Shown here: piece after piece, positions 35,428 to 45,300 of the stretch
Layout: each line of letters starts with the position of its first letter
Position numbering within the stretch: the stretch's first letter is position 1
Assembly: GCA_903952265.1 (NCBI GenBank)
Contig: CAJBEU010000002.1
Span: 269,064 to 333,063, forward strand
Source of the DNA: an uncultured Rickettsiales bacterium
Lineage (GTDB): Bacteria; Pseudomonadota; Alphaproteobacteria; Rickettsiales; Rickettsiaceae
DNA: 64,000 bases
Direction: 5' to 3'
The notes under the pieces: model-generated
Database searches by the model: none
Told to the model about the DNA's origin: nothing
Seen by the model: the letters and a program-made list of their open reading frames with translations, nothing else
Translations under genes and position numbers: made by a program

Positions 35428-37116
35428 ATGAAGTCACTATTTAGATGGCAATATCATGCACAGTGCACAAAGAAAAGAATAGCTATATTGATTTTGTTAT
35501 TAGGACTGGGTTTTATAAGTGTATCGGTACGCCTTTTCTATCTAGCGTTTTTTTATAAAACAAATTCTCAATTTTACAAAGAAAGCGAATTTATATTTAC
35601 AAGAAGAGAAATTACAGACAGAAATGGAGAACTTTTGGGGATTAATCTACCAACTGCAAGTATTTTTGCTCATCCAAAACAAATATTAGATCCAGAAGGT
35701 GTAGCGCATCAATTGTCAAAAGCTCTTCCAGATTTAGAATATCTACCAACTTTAGAGCTATTAAAAAAGGACAAAAATTTTGTATGGCTTAGAAGAGATG
35801 TGAATCCCGAGGAACAAAAAATTATCAATTCATTAGGCATTAATGGAATAGAAGCAAAAAAAGATTACAAGCGTTTTTATCCCTACAGCAGCCTTTTCTC
35901 TCATGTAATAGGGTACGTAGATCGTGATGGCAATGGGCTCGCTGGAATAGAGCGTGGAATAGAAAAATCCATAAAAAATCAAACGCTTAAAAATCAAAAA
36001 ATTGCGCTTAGTTTAGATATACAGATACAAAATATCGTAAGTGAAGAGTTAAAGGCTGCAAAAGAAGAGTTTGATGCAAAGGCAGGATGCGCAATTGTTG
36101 CCAACGTAGAAACGGGAGAGATACTCGCTTTTGTCAATGAACCCAATTTTAATCCTCACAAAGTTGATCCTACAGATTCGCAAACCTTAGAAAATAAAAA
36201 TGCTCTTTGCGTGTACTCTTTGGGTTCGATTTTTAAGCCTCTCTTATTTGCAATTGCCCTAGATACAGGAAAATTGGAGCTAAACGATCTTTATGACGTA
36301 ACTGCATTAAAAGTAGGTAAATATACATTTGACGATTTAACCCCTTCTTCCGGATGGCAAACTGCTGCCAAAATATTTGCAAAATCCTCTAACAAAGGAA
36401 CAAGCAAAATTGCTTTAGAAATAGGGCAAGAAATCATGGCAGAATACTTCAAAAAATTTGGTCTGTATGATCCAATTCCGCACCTTGAAATATCAGAGAA
36501 AGCCTTGCCTATTTTTCACTCTCCCCACAAGGCTTGGTCTAATCTAGATATTATTACAACGTCATACGGTTATGGAGTTTGTCTGACACCTTTGCATTAT
36601 GTGCAAGCCACGATTGCTATACTCAACGGCGGTAATTTGATTCCTCTTACATTGTTAAAAAGAGATCAAGCACCTCAAGGAACAAAAGTTTTACAAAACG
36701 AATCTACCTCCGAAAAGATGAAAATTCTATTTCGGCTAGCTGTAAAATATGGCACCTGCAGAAAATCTTACGTTGCAGGACAAGATGTTGGCGCTAAAAC
36801 TGGTACAGCAGACAAGCTAATAGACGGAAAATATCATAAAGATAAAGTGTTTTGCTCCATAATGGCGGCTTTTCCAATTAATAATCCCAAATACATAATG
36901 TATGCAATGCTAGAAGAGCCTAAAACTCCAAAAGGTCAAAAAACTGCAACGGCTGGGCTCACAATGACTCCTGTTGTAAAGAAGATCGTAACCCGAATTG
37001 CAACAAAATATGCTCTCATAAATCAAAATGACGACTATACTCAGTGGGATTATTTGCTAGATACACCAAAGATACCAGAAAAAAACCTGGAACAAAAATT
37101 AGAACACCACTACTAA
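35428..37116 (+). CDS. ftsI: Septal transpeptidase FtsI (PBP3)
   Basis: Monofunctional class B penicillin-binding protein that cross-links septal peptidoglycan. 562 residues. One N-terminal membrane helix near residues 18-40, a dimerisation domain with RREITDRNGELLGINL, then the transpeptidase domain with the active-site SxxK as SIFK near 267-270, SSN near 317-319 (KSSNKG) and KTG as KTGTAD near 458. Two bases separate it from ftsL. The last ~20 residues are charged and variable. Confidence 0.96.
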   Translation: MKSLFRWQYHAQCTKKRIAILILLLGLGFISVSVRLFYLAFFYKTNSQFYKESEFIFTRREITDRNGELLGINLPTASIFAHPKQILDPEGVAHQLSKALPDLEYLPTLELLKKDKNFVWLRRDVNPEEQKIINSLGINGIEAKKDYKRFYPYSSLFSHVIGYVDRDGNGLAGIERGIEKSIKNQTLKNQKIALSLDIQIQNIVSEELKAAKEEFDAKAGCAIVANVETGEILAFVNEPNFNPHKVDPTDSQTLENKNALCVYSLGSIFKPLLFAIALDTGKLELNDLYDVTALKVGKYTFDDLTPSSGWQTAAKIFAKSSNKGTSKIALEIGQEIMAEYFKKFGLYDPIPHLEISEKALPIFHSPHKAWSNLDIITTSYGYGVCLTPLHYVQATIAILNGGNLIPLTLLKRDQAPQGTKVLQNESTSEKMKILFRLAVKYGTCRKSYVAGQDVGAKTGTADKLIDGKYHKDKVFCSIMAAFPINNPKYIMYAMLEEPKTPKGQKTATAGLTMTPVVKKIVTRIATKYALINQNDDYTQWDYLLDTPKIPEKNLEQKLEHHY

Positions 37117-37151
37117 TTCAATCTGATTTTCAAAAAAATTACATTCTAAAC

Positions 37152-38573
37152 ATGAGTATGTTGACCGATTATGATGAATTAATGCAGATATTAAAACAAA
37201 AAAAAGTTACACATTTGTGCTCAAACTCTAACAACGTGGAATCAAATTCAGCATTTTTTGCAATTCGTGGGCAAAAGTATGATGGCAATAATTTTATCAA
37301 TTCAGTCTTATCAAAGGGAGCTCTAATTGCTTTAACAGATTCTGAGTTATTCACTCCTAGTGAACATGTTATTAGAGTTAAAAATACAAAAGATGCGCTA
37401 CAATTTTGCGCTTTAAAATTTTATGAAAAAATACCTTCCAACATAGTGCTCATTACGGGCACTAACGGCAAAACCTCGGTAACCCACTACGTTAATCAAA
37501 TTTTATCCCTTCTAGGAAATAATTCCGCAAGTATAGGAACGTTAGGGTGCCATGCTAACGTCACCCTAGATCACATACACAAATCCGAACTTACAACTCC
37601 AGATTTTTTGGATCTAAGGCGTACACTTTATGAATTATCACTGAAAAAAATCGACTATGTTGCAATTGAAGCATCCAGTATCGCTCTTACTCAAAATAGA
37701 TTTTTTGGAATCAAAGCACAATCTTGTGCATTTACTTCCTTTGCCTCAGATCACCTAGATTACCACTTAAATGAGGAAAACTACTTAAATGCCAAATTGA
37801 ATCTTTTTGAGAAGCATTTAGCAAAAAATGGATCAATAGTCCTTCCGGAAGCTGTGATAAAAGTTATACCAAATCGCATTTTAGAAAAATACAAGATTCT
37901 CTCCCTTGGTGAAAATGGTTCGCTAAAGTATAGAATTGAGTCCTCTTCTACCAATGGTCAGATTATAAAAGTCAATTTTGAAGGTAAAAATTATCAGTTT
38001 TCAACTAACATCATAGGTAATTATCAGGCAGAAAATTTACTCACCTCAGCCCTTTTAGTACACGCTCTTGGTGTAGATTTTTCTAACACCATAAAAGTGC
38101 TCGAAAATATTTCCGCACCTAGCGGAAGGCTGGAGAGAATAAAAGATAATATCTTCATAGATTATGCTCACAATGAAGATGCTATGAAAATCATGCTTTT
38201 AGAAATTCAAAAACTTAAAGACCCAAATCAACAAGTATGGATACTGTTTGGGTGCGGAGGAGAAAGAGATGAAAGCAAAAGATTTGAAATGGGTAAAATT
38301 GCAAATTCGCTGGCAGATATAGTTATCATAACAGATGATAATCCAAGGAACGAGAATCCACAAAAAATAAGAGACGCGATTCTAAAAGGTTGTCCAAAAG
38401 CTATAGAAATTCCTGAGAGGGAAAAAGCAATTACTTATGCAGTACAAAATCTACCAGTAAATGCAATACTTATAGTTGCAGGCAAAGGCCACGAAATTTA
38501 CCAAGTAATAAAAGATAAAAAAGTCCATTTTGTGGAAAAAGAAATAATACTTGATGCAATAAAAAGCTTATAG
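37152..38573 (+). CDS. murE: UDP-MurNAc-L-Ala-D-Glu:meso-DAP ligase MurE
   Basis: Adds the third residue to the peptidoglycan stem. 473 residues from the ATG at 37152 (MSMLTDYDELM); the frame stays open back into ftsI, but an earlier start would add a tail unlike the family. The P-loop is TGTNGKTSVTHY near residue 100. The amino-acid specificity motif DDNPRNENP near 395 is the DNPR form, so the substrate is meso-diaminopimelate. murF and mraY, which normally follow, are elsewhere (4.1-6.5 kb), so the operon ends here. Confidence 0.96.
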   Translation: MSMLTDYDELMQILKQKKVTHLCSNSNNVESNSAFFAIRGQKYDGNNFINSVLSKGALIALTDSELFTPSEHVIRVKNTKDALQFCALKFYEKIPSNIVLITGTNGKTSVTHYVNQILSLLGNNSASIGTLGCHANVTLDHIHKSELTTPDFLDLRRTLYELSLKKIDYVAIEASSIALTQNRFFGIKAQSCAFTSFASDHLDYHLNEENYLNAKLNLFEKHLAKNGSIVLPEAVIKVIPNRILEKYKILSLGENGSLKYRIESSSTNGQIIKVNFEGKNYQFSTNIIGNYQAENLLTSALLVHALGVDFSNTIKVLENISAPSGRLERIKDNIFIDYAHNEDAMKIMLLEIQKLKDPNQQVWILFGCGGERDESKRFEMGKIANSLADIVIITDDNPRNENPQKIRDAILKGCPKAIEIPEREKAITYAVQNLPVNAILIVAGKGHEIYQVIKDKKVHFVEKEIILDAIKSL

Positions 38574-38599
38574 TCACCTTTTGTTTACTCTGACCAATT

Positions 38600-40420
38600 T
38601 TACTTGCGTAAAGATATATCGTTTAATCTTTTTATGGTTTTACTTACTCCGTGATCAGTTTTTTGCCATCTGAAAGGGGTAATTGCTAGATCTAAAATTG
38701 ATATTAGACTAGCAATAAAATGCAGAAAAAAATATCCAATGTAACAAAGTGAAAGCGTTACATATTCATACTTTTTATTGGCAAGTTTCAGTTTATATAT
38801 TCCTAAAAATGAAGCAGGTATGATGTATGCAAGACTAATGATGGCATTGATCAGCCAAAACAATCTAAGGTACTTATTGCAGTTAAAAATCATGCAAAAA
38901 GTTATTATAGGAAAGATAAATTGGTTGTAAGTTGCAAAGCCAATGTAATTGTATACTCCAAAGGCTTGTTTAAAATCAAACCTATGTCTTTGGCAACAAA
39001 ATACAAAAAATGTCTGCCAATAACCTTTAATCCACCTGGAGCGTTGTAAAAGCCATGCCCAAACACTTACTGGAGCCTCTTCGGCAGTAAAAGAATCCAA
39101 TACTGCGACTCTATATTGATTTGCAAATATTCTTATTCCTAAATCTGCATCTTCAGCAACGTTGTATGCATCCCAACAACCAATTTGCTTTAGCATCAAG
39201 GTTTTAAAATGATTACTAGTACCACCTAAAGGCACAGGAAAATTGTTAATACTGAGACCATAGACTAAGTAATTAAATAAAATGCTGTACTCTATGCTCA
39301 TCATCTTTGTGAGGATATTTTCGCTAGCATTGTAAAATCGTAATTTTGCCTGTAGACAAATATAGTTTAAAGGTAACCTAGAAAATAATTCCAAAGCTTT
39401 AATTAGCTGACTAGGCTCAGGAATATCTTCGGCATCATATATAGTAAGATACTGACCAGTAACGTAAGGCATGGCAAAATTTAGAGCTTTAGGCTTAGTT
39501 TTTGGAGAAGAATGAAGAATACGTATAACATGAACATAATAGGGTATGCTGGTATTTCTAAGCTCTCGTTCAGTGAGTTCATCTCCGTCTTCAACTAAAA
39601 GCTTTACGTCTAATTTATGTTTAGGATAAAGTAAGCGCGCTATAGAATCTAAAATTCTACTCACATTTTCTTCCCTATAAATAGGCACCAAAATGCTGTA
39701 TACAGGATAGTCTTTACAATAATCTAGACCTGTATTTATAAACTTTTTTCTATAAGCAAGCGCACTCCAAAGCATAAAAATTTTGAAACAATTTTGAGAG
39801 ATCAAAATTGATATACTGATTAAGTGAAACAACCAAGGTAAAAAATATAAAGCAAAAATGTGAATAGTGAGAGCTCCAAATAATATATATCCGTATGACA
39901 TTGAGTCTGCAGCCACAGAATTTATGAATTTGGAAAAAGACTTAGACTGCGCAAGAACTAAAAATTCGAATCTTTTTTCTAATACGAGAAAAAAATCACT
40001 TAAAGCGCAAACGCTTATAGGCACTTCTGGATTATTTTTTACAAGATCAGCAATCAATTGAACGTCAAGATCTTTGACAAGAATTCCTACTTTGCCTTGA
40101 GTGTTAAGATAATTGAAGTAGCCTCTTCGACAATATAAATTAAGCTCGGAATACTTTCCTAAAATACTTTCAAAATCACAATCTTTAAAGGATAAAACGC
40201 CAGTAAAATCAACAAAGCTTTTTATACAATCCTCATAAGATAGAAATCCTAAATTTAGAATCAGAGTAATAATTGAACTAGCAGAGTAGGCGTGAGCAAG
40301 CAGCAAATAAGCAGCTTTGGCCTTACAGATCAATTTTTGTTTTAACAAATAATCTAGCAAAAAAGAATATTCTTTTTCAAAAAATTCATCTTTTTCGTTA
40401 TTGCACTTTAAAAAATCCAA
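38600..40420 (-). CDS. Membrane family-2 glycosyltransferase with N-terminal extra domain
   Basis: 606 residues. The first ~150 form a soluble region with LGFLSYEDCIKSFVDFTG, reminiscent of the N-terminal domain of type II secretion ATPases (GspE/MshE), as found on some alphaproteobacterial glycosyltransferases. Two hydrophobic helices follow near 175-215. The GT2 core has YSILVPIYREEN, LLVEDGDE, TIYDAEDIPEP near 327, AEDADLGIR and QRSRWIKGYW near 456, the D, DxD, ED and QxxRW set of processive cellulose/hyaluronan-type synthases. Further membrane helices end the protein. Product unknown. Its start overlaps the end of the outer-membrane-like gene by 13 bases. Confidence 0.82.
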   Translation of the reverse strand: MDFLKCNNEKDEFFEKEYSFLLDYLLKQKLICKAKAAYLLLAHAYSASSIITLILNLGFLSYEDCIKSFVDFTGVLSFKDCDFESILGKYSELNLYCRRGYFNYLNTQGKVGILVKDLDVQLIADLVKNNPEVPISVCALSDFFLVLEKRFEFLVLAQSKSFSKFINSVAADSMSYGYILFGALTIHIFALYFLPWLFHLISISILISQNCFKIFMLWSALAYRKKFINTGLDYCKDYPVYSILVPIYREENVSRILDSIARLLYPKHKLDVKLLVEDGDELTERELRNTSIPYYVHVIRILHSSPKTKPKALNFAMPYVTGQYLTIYDAEDIPEPSQLIKALELFSRLPLNYICLQAKLRFYNASENILTKMMSIEYSILFNYLVYGLSINNFPVPLGGTSNHFKTLMLKQIGCWDAYNVAEDADLGIRIFANQYRVAVLDSFTAEEAPVSVWAWLLQRSRWIKGYWQTFFVFCCQRHRFDFKQAFGVYNYIGFATYNQFIFPIITFCMIFNCNKYLRLFWLINAIISLAYIIPASFLGIYKLKLANKKYEYVTLSLCYIGYFFLHFIASLISILDLAITPFRWQKTDHGVSKTIKRLNDISLRK

Positions 40421-41574
40421 GAAATACTACCTAAGATACCAAAGTTAAAAATGCGAAAAAGATTTCTTGAAGAAAGATCTGTACGAATAGATTCGTACCT
40501 TTTTTTGAAAGGAGTGTTTTTGTGCTTTTTTCTGACAGGCATCATGACTGTGGATGTCACTTCTGGATAAAATCGTTGTTTATCCAGAAGGTGGTCGCTA
40601 TCGTGAAATTTGGTGCTTTCAATAAAACCACCTAAGTTAATCGTGCAATTACCAACTTTTTTGTAAACACAAGTCTGAGCACGATGACAAGAAAATTTTG
40701 AAGCAAGTGTGCCCATATTTACGCAATAGCTCCAAAAATGCTGAACGCAAAAACCAAGTCCGGATTCTAATTCTTTTCCTATAGTATTTTCTGTTTTTAC
40801 CTCAGCAAAATCTTCAGTCTCAGATTTGCTTAGTGGGTAATAAAAACCAAAACAATGATTTTTGAAAATTTTTCCCATCTTTATTCGTCCAAATTGCTTT
40901 TTTGAACGTTTGCTACTGCCCAATAAAAAATCCATTCCGAAACCATATTCGGTAGACTTGCAGTATTTTACTCGCGCGTAGGGCTGAATAGAAATCACTT
41001 TTGAGTCAAATTCGATCAATTTTTGTCTTAAATATGAATCTAGTACAAAAGAACTAGGGTCTTCCAAAAAGGAAGACTGAAACTTATCATACATAAATTT
41101 ATAACCAATTGTGCAATTTGTTGTAAGCCCGTATTCAAGCGAGGCGTTATAGTGCAATCTAGGTGCGCTTTTATACAAAAGCGTTCTGAGAACATCTTTT
41201 CTTTGCTGATCTGTTTGGTGCCTTATTTCTAAGTTCGCACGTGACTTACTCCAATAACTCTCTTTTCGATATCTGGCCATTTTGTGAGCACGTGCTGTTG
41301 AACCTCGAGTTCTCATTTTGAGAGCAGCATAAGCGTGATAAGACATTTTAGTCTGTCTAAAATCTAAAAGAGCTACCTCTTCATGTCGGAGATAATTAAT
41401 ATTTCTAATTAGTCTTTCTAATTTTACAGAATAATCAGTTGCAAATTTTTTAGATCCAAAATGTCTAGAAAAAGAGTGCTCAAAGTGAAGACTTCCCTTA
41501 CCTTGAGTCCAAGCGGCTGCAAAAGTCTGACTACTGAAAAGTAAACACAGCAGCCAGACCAGTGATAGTAGCAT
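40408..41574 (-). CDS. Predicted secreted outer-membrane beta-barrel-like protein
   Basis: 388 residues, family not recognised. A clear signal peptide (LLSLVWLLCLLFSSQTFAAA, cleavage after about residue 20) leads into alternating hydrophobic/polar strands such as RLHYNASLEYGLTTNCTIGYKF and IQPYARVKYCKSTEYGFGMDFL-like segments (read as strands Y-A-R-V-K-Y and F-G-M-D-F-L), typical of outer-membrane barrels. It is rich in Lys, Ser and Tyr, with a basic stretch near 100-130. The gene is translationally coupled to the glycosyltransferase, so a role in glycan export or anchoring is possible but unproved. Ends in an aromatic residue (WIF), as barrels do. Confidence 0.6.
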   Translation of the reverse strand: MLLSLVWLLCLLFSSQTFAAAWTQGKGSLHFEHSFSRHFGSKKFATDYSVKLERLIRNINYLRHEEVALLDFRQTKMSYHAYAALKMRTRGSTARAHKMARYRKESYWSKSRANLEIRHQTDQQRKDVLRTLLYKSAPRLHYNASLEYGLTTNCTIGYKFMYDKFQSSFLEDPSSFVLDSYLRQKLIEFDSKVISIQPYARVKYCKSTEYGFGMDFLLGSSKRSKKQFGRIKMGKIFKNHCFGFYYPLSKSETEDFAEVKTENTIGKELESGLGFCVQHFWSYCVNMGTLASKFSCHRAQTCVYKKVGNCTINLGGFIESTKFHDSDHLLDKQRFYPEVTSTVMMPVRKKHKNTPFKKRYESIRTDLSSRNLFRIFNFGILGSISWIF

Positions 41575-41589
41575 AGGGAAAAACTTGGA

Positions 41590-41632
41590 GAGGTGTTAAA
41601 CATTTACACCTCATTGTGCCAACAAAAGGCAC
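41590..41632 (-). other. Two consecutive hairpins between ftsA and the barrel gene
   Basis: GAGGTGT (41590-41596) pairs with ACACCTC (41606-41612), and GTGCC (41616-41620) with GGCAC (41628-41632). They lie in the 83 bases between the end of ftsA and the start of the barrel gene, on the same transcription unit. They could attenuate, terminate or structure the leader of the second gene. No T-run follows either stem. Confidence 0.4.
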
Positions 41633-41657
41633 CACCACTAAGAGAAAAAAGGCCTTT

Positions 41658-42878
41658 TTAAAATATTCCTTTAAGATAGCCCACAAATTTCTTAAAAAAT
41701 CCAGATTTTTCAGCAAGTAAAGAGTTGGTAGAGTAATAGTTTGAGTAATGCCTCATACGATATGAAAGCATTCCTAAAACTGCTGAATAGGCCTGTATGT
41801 CGCCATCTCCCAACAAAGAACCACTATAGTGCCTTGCAAAATCACGTACTCTAGGTACTTGCAAAATCGAACCAACAAGAGAATCAATTCCTTTTAGACC
41901 CGAACCACCGCCAGTAAGAACTACATTTTTTGCTACTGTAGGATCAATGTTTTCTAATTGTTCTAATTTGCCCTTAATTAAAGATAAAATCTCGCTCATA
42001 CGGGCTTTAACAACTTCGTTAAGCAACAAAGCATCTATAGTTTTTTCTTGATCATATATGTCAAGGTCTAAAGTAATGGAAGATGCATCTTCCGACACAT
42101 TTGCATACAAAACCTTCAAGCGCTCAGCATCCGCAAAATCAAGACCCAGAACCTGAGCAATGTCATTAGTAACATGCCACCCCCCTATAGGAATATAATC
42201 TAAAAACACTGGTACATTGTCATAGAACACGGTAACAGAAGTGGTCATAGACCCAAGATCTATCATCACAGCCCCTCTGTCCTGATTATTTGATGCAAAA
42301 TAACCAAAACCAGAAGAGATTTGAGATACAGCGAATTCTTCAACTCTTACGTGAGATTTTGCAAGACAGTTGCTAAGATTTAGTAGTGAGTTAGAGTCTG
42401 CAGTTACAACATGTAAAGACGCACTAAGTTTTTCACAAACCATTCCTACTGGATTACGAACCTTTACACCGTCTACCAAAAATTCTATCGGAAAACAATG
42501 TACAACGCTGTCATCTTTATTGCTGGAACTTCTAACGCTTTTTGCAATTAGCAAACTTAGGTCATTTTTTGTGACAGCTCTGTTGTCCAAACTCAAAGAC
42601 TGATCTAAGTAGTTAGAACGTACCTTGGCCCCAGAAAAAGAGACTACAACCGCGTCAACGTGGTGTTTTATTTTTTGCTCAGTATTGTTCAGCGCGTTAC
42701 TCATAGCCCCTTCTGCCTTGGGAGAGTCCACAACTATGCCAGATTTTATTCCAGCTGATGCATATATGCCGTGGTCTATTATTTCAAGATCTGTTTCTGA
42801 AATAATACGGCCTGTTAGGGTGGAAATCTTGTGACTACCAACGTCTAAACAAACAAAATTAGCTTTTCTATCGGTCAC
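41658..42878 (-). CDS. ftsA: Cell division protein FtsA
   Basis: Actin-like protein that tethers FtsZ to the membrane. 406 residues, GTG start. Phosphate-1 block CLDVGSHKISTLTG at the N-terminus, phosphate-2 MIDLGSMTTSVTVF, and the adenosine block VVLTGGGSGLKGI. The C-terminus GFFKKFVGYLKGIF is the amphipathic membrane-targeting helix, intact. ftsZ and ftsQ are not adjacent, unlike in most alphaproteobacteria, so ftsA is another displaced dcw gene. Confidence 0.94.
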   Translation of the reverse strand: MTDRKANFVCLDVGSHKISTLTGRIISETDLEIIDHGIYASAGIKSGIVVDSPKAEGAMSNALNNTEQKIKHHVDAVVVSFSGAKVRSNYLDQSLSLDNRAVTKNDLSLLIAKSVRSSSNKDDSVVHCFPIEFLVDGVKVRNPVGMVCEKLSASLHVVTADSNSLLNLSNCLAKSHVRVEEFAVSQISSGFGYFASNNQDRGAVMIDLGSMTTSVTVFYDNVPVFLDYIPIGGWHVTNDIAQVLGLDFADAERLKVLYANVSEDASSITLDLDIYDQEKTIDALLLNEVVKARMSEILSLIKGKLEQLENIDPTVAKNVVLTGGGSGLKGIDSLVGSILQVPRVRDFARHYSGSLLGDGDIQAYSAVLGMLSYRMRHYSNYYSTNSLLAEKSGFFKKFVGYLKGIF

Positions 42879-43036
42879 TGTTAATTTGTTAAATATTAGT
42901 TAAATAGAAAATACGCATTTGTAAGAAAAAATCTAGCAAGAGCACATCTATACCCTCGTTTATACCTCTAAAAGAGCATAGGTGAATCTACCACATTGTT
43001 CTGGCATATCAAGAATTTACTAACTTGCTTTAAAAG

Positions 43037-43615
43037 CTATGCTCCAAAAATGGATTTGCCAGAGATGAAGTTTATCAAACTACAGAGATTAGAGATGGTA
43101 TCTGGCAATCTTTCATTTACAACGACATGGTCATACCAATCTTTGGTTGCTATGCACTCCTGAGCCATTAGCAACCTTTCCTTAATTTCTTCATACGTGG
43201 ACGACTTTCGTTTTTGAAGACGAACTTTCAAAATCTCCACAGAAGGAGGAGTGCAAAAAATTAAATGCGAGTTAGATGGATACATCTTTTTAACATTCTT
43301 TGCCCCTATATGATCCAAAATCAATAAAACATTCTCATCTTTGCTAAGTGCAGAATTCAAAAATTCTCTAGACGTTCCATACAAATTGTTCAAATATTCT
43401 GTGTGTTCCACAAATCCAGCACTTTTTAAAATTAAATTGAACTGATCTTTATTCACAAAATAGTAATCTCGACCTTCAATCTCTCCAGCTCTCATAGTTC
43501 TTGTGGTGTGTGAGACAGAACGTGTCAGGTTCCCATTACTTAGACTAAGTAATGACTTACACAATGTAGTTTTACCCACCCCGGAAGGCCCAGAAAGCAC
43601 TATTAAAGATGCCAT
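43037..43615 (-). CDS. gmk: Guanylate kinase
   Basis: Phosphorylates GMP/dGMP. 192 residues. P-loop LSGPSGVGKTTLC at 7-19, the GMP-binding block SVSHTTRTMRAGEIEGRDYYFV and the lid region RLQKRKSSTYEEIKERL (R-L-x-x-R) are as expected. Its start lies one base after the stop of tlc on the same strand, so both are probably cotranscribed; the pairing of nucleotide import with nucleotide phosphorylation may be functional or accidental. Confidence 0.96.
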   Translation of the reverse strand: MASLIVLSGPSGVGKTTLCKSLLSLSNGNLTRSVSHTTRTMRAGEIEGRDYYFVNKDQFNLILKSAGFVEHTEYLNNLYGTSREFLNSALSKDENVLLILDHIGAKNVKKMYPSNSHLIFCTPPSVEILKVRLQKRKSSTYEEIKERLLMAQECIATKDWYDHVVVNERLPDTISNLCSLINFISGKSIFGA

Positions 43616-43616
43616 A

Positions 43617-45122
43617 TTAACTGCTGGACTTGATTTTTTGATATTCTTTGGAGAGAAGCCTCACTCCAAAAAACCAAACCCCACAAACAACGACAAACAT
43701 GCCCATGATTATAGGGGCCATTGAGATGTAATTAGAAAATCCAGAAAAGCTAAGTAAAATTACTGGAACCAAACCACTCAAAGCTTTTCCAAGTTTAGAA
43801 CCTACCAAATCTGTAGCAGCTTTACCTTTAGTCTTCATGTTGTAATCCAGTGGTATGTACAGCATCTCTTTAGAAACATCCCACAAAGAATATTTTACGC
43901 CTTTTGCTAAGACATTTTGTATAGCCCCTACAAAGACAGCAAGTTGTAGAGCTGAAACAGTGACATACGCAGACTGTAAATAAACAAAATGCACAGGAAA
44001 CACAGAAATCAAAAAGAACGCTACTCCAGATATAGTCATGATTACTGGAGAAATTGAAAAAATTGTTTTCCAGCTGCAATATCTCATTAAATTCTTTCCT
44101 ACAGCGTTCATTATCATAGTAACAACACCAGTCCAAGTGGTGCAAAGACTAATGATGTGCGAATAAGACTCTACGCTAGGATATAACTCTCTCACTTTTG
44201 CTTTCCACAAAACTTCTACTAAATTCATTCCAAAGTAAAAAGAGGTAGAACACAATACTATTAACCACAAAAACTTAGATCGAGTTACGTATTTAAGACC
44301 CTCCAAAGTGCTGATTTTTGGCAATTCCGAAGGTCTTATCTGATACAAACAAGGATCTTTTACCAATTTTACCGATATAAGGTGCACTAGATACATGCTT
44401 AAAATACCTACAAAGGTCAGCAATGATACGCAGACCCTTACCAACACATACTTACTTTCTACTCCAGAAAAAGATTTATAGATCCAGCAATCCATGGAAG
44501 AAAGTTGTGCAACAAGAATTCCGGTAAGAACAACAGAGGAATTGCCAAAAAAAGACAACATTGGATATAAACTCTTTGCCTGATAGGTTGTTGTGATGCG
44601 ATTTGCAAGCTGCCAAAAAAGAAACACATACATAACGTCGGGCCATAATTCGGCAAGGACGTAAAATACTGTGTAACTCCAATTACCTATCAATAATCCA
44701 TACCACCTCATCCCAGGAAAATTGCTGGTAAAATGGGCAATAGTAGATGCTTTTATGTGAAAAGACTCTGCGTTTGGATATAAAAAAAACGCAAACAATA
44801 AAAAAAACAAAAGAAAAAAGCTCAAGATATAGTAGTAAATCTTAGTGTAAGGCAATTTATTCGAGATTTTGCTGTAAAGTACCACAAAAACCCACGCGAT
44901 AGGCAGTACAAAGTACAATTTTATAAATGCAATTATCTCTACGTTAACCTCAGAAATGAGAACACTGTCCTTTAAAACTCTTAAAAAGCTTTGACTGCAC
45001 AATATGCAAAACATGAGTGCAGACATAGCAACAAAATTCCTTATACCGTGTCTAGGTACGGGCGCTATTTTAAAAAACAGGTAGGGTAAAATTCGAGTTA
45101 AGCTAGCCTTACGAGGATTCAT
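43617..45122 (-). CDS. tlc: ATP/ADP translocase (Tlc family)
   Basis: Nucleotide:nucleotide antiporter of obligate intracellular bacteria and plastids, which exchanges bacterial ADP for host ATP or imports other nucleotides. 501 residues from the ATG at 45122 (MNPRKASLTRILPYL); a TTG at 45218 would add an unlikely leader. About 11-12 hydrophobic helices. Family landmarks: FLRVLKDSVLISEVNVEIIAFIKLY (core L-R-x-L-K-D-S), ELWPDVMYVFLFWQLAN, GKAATDLVGSKLGK. Rickettsiales usually have several paralogs with different substrates, so ATP/ADP exchange is not certain for this one. Confidence 0.94.
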   Translation of the reverse strand: MNPRKASLTRILPYLFFKIAPVPRHGIRNFVAMSALMFCILCSQSFLRVLKDSVLISEVNVEIIAFIKLYFVLPIAWVFVVLYSKISNKLPYTKIYYYILSFFLLFFLLFAFFLYPNAESFHIKASTIAHFTSNFPGMRWYGLLIGNWSYTVFYVLAELWPDVMYVFLFWQLANRITTTYQAKSLYPMLSFFGNSSVVLTGILVAQLSSMDCWIYKSFSGVESKYVLVRVCVSLLTFVGILSMYLVHLISVKLVKDPCLYQIRPSELPKISTLEGLKYVTRSKFLWLIVLCSTSFYFGMNLVEVLWKAKVRELYPSVESYSHIISLCTTWTGVVTMIMNAVGKNLMRYCSWKTIFSISPVIMTISGVAFFLISVFPVHFVYLQSAYVTVSALQLAVFVGAIQNVLAKGVKYSLWDVSKEMLYIPLDYNMKTKGKAATDLVGSKLGKALSGLVPVILLSFSGFSNYISMAPIIMGMFVVVCGVWFFGVRLLSKEYQKIKSSS

Positions 45123-45300
45123 TGGCCACAAACCTATAAAGAGTAGATACCAAATCGGTATAAAAAGTGGAAGATTGATATTATCTAAGTAGCATGATTT
45201 TGCAACTACAGTTAACAAAGATTAGCCAAAGTAGCAAAAATACTAAAATACCGATAAAGTGTCTCTTCAAAACAATATCTTAGCAAAACTAGAAATTTAT

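Noticed and set aside
41531..41716. 61-codon minus-strand frame between ftsA and the barrel-like gene
   Set aside because: It overlaps both genes, crosses the two hairpins, and has no protein-like composition of its own.
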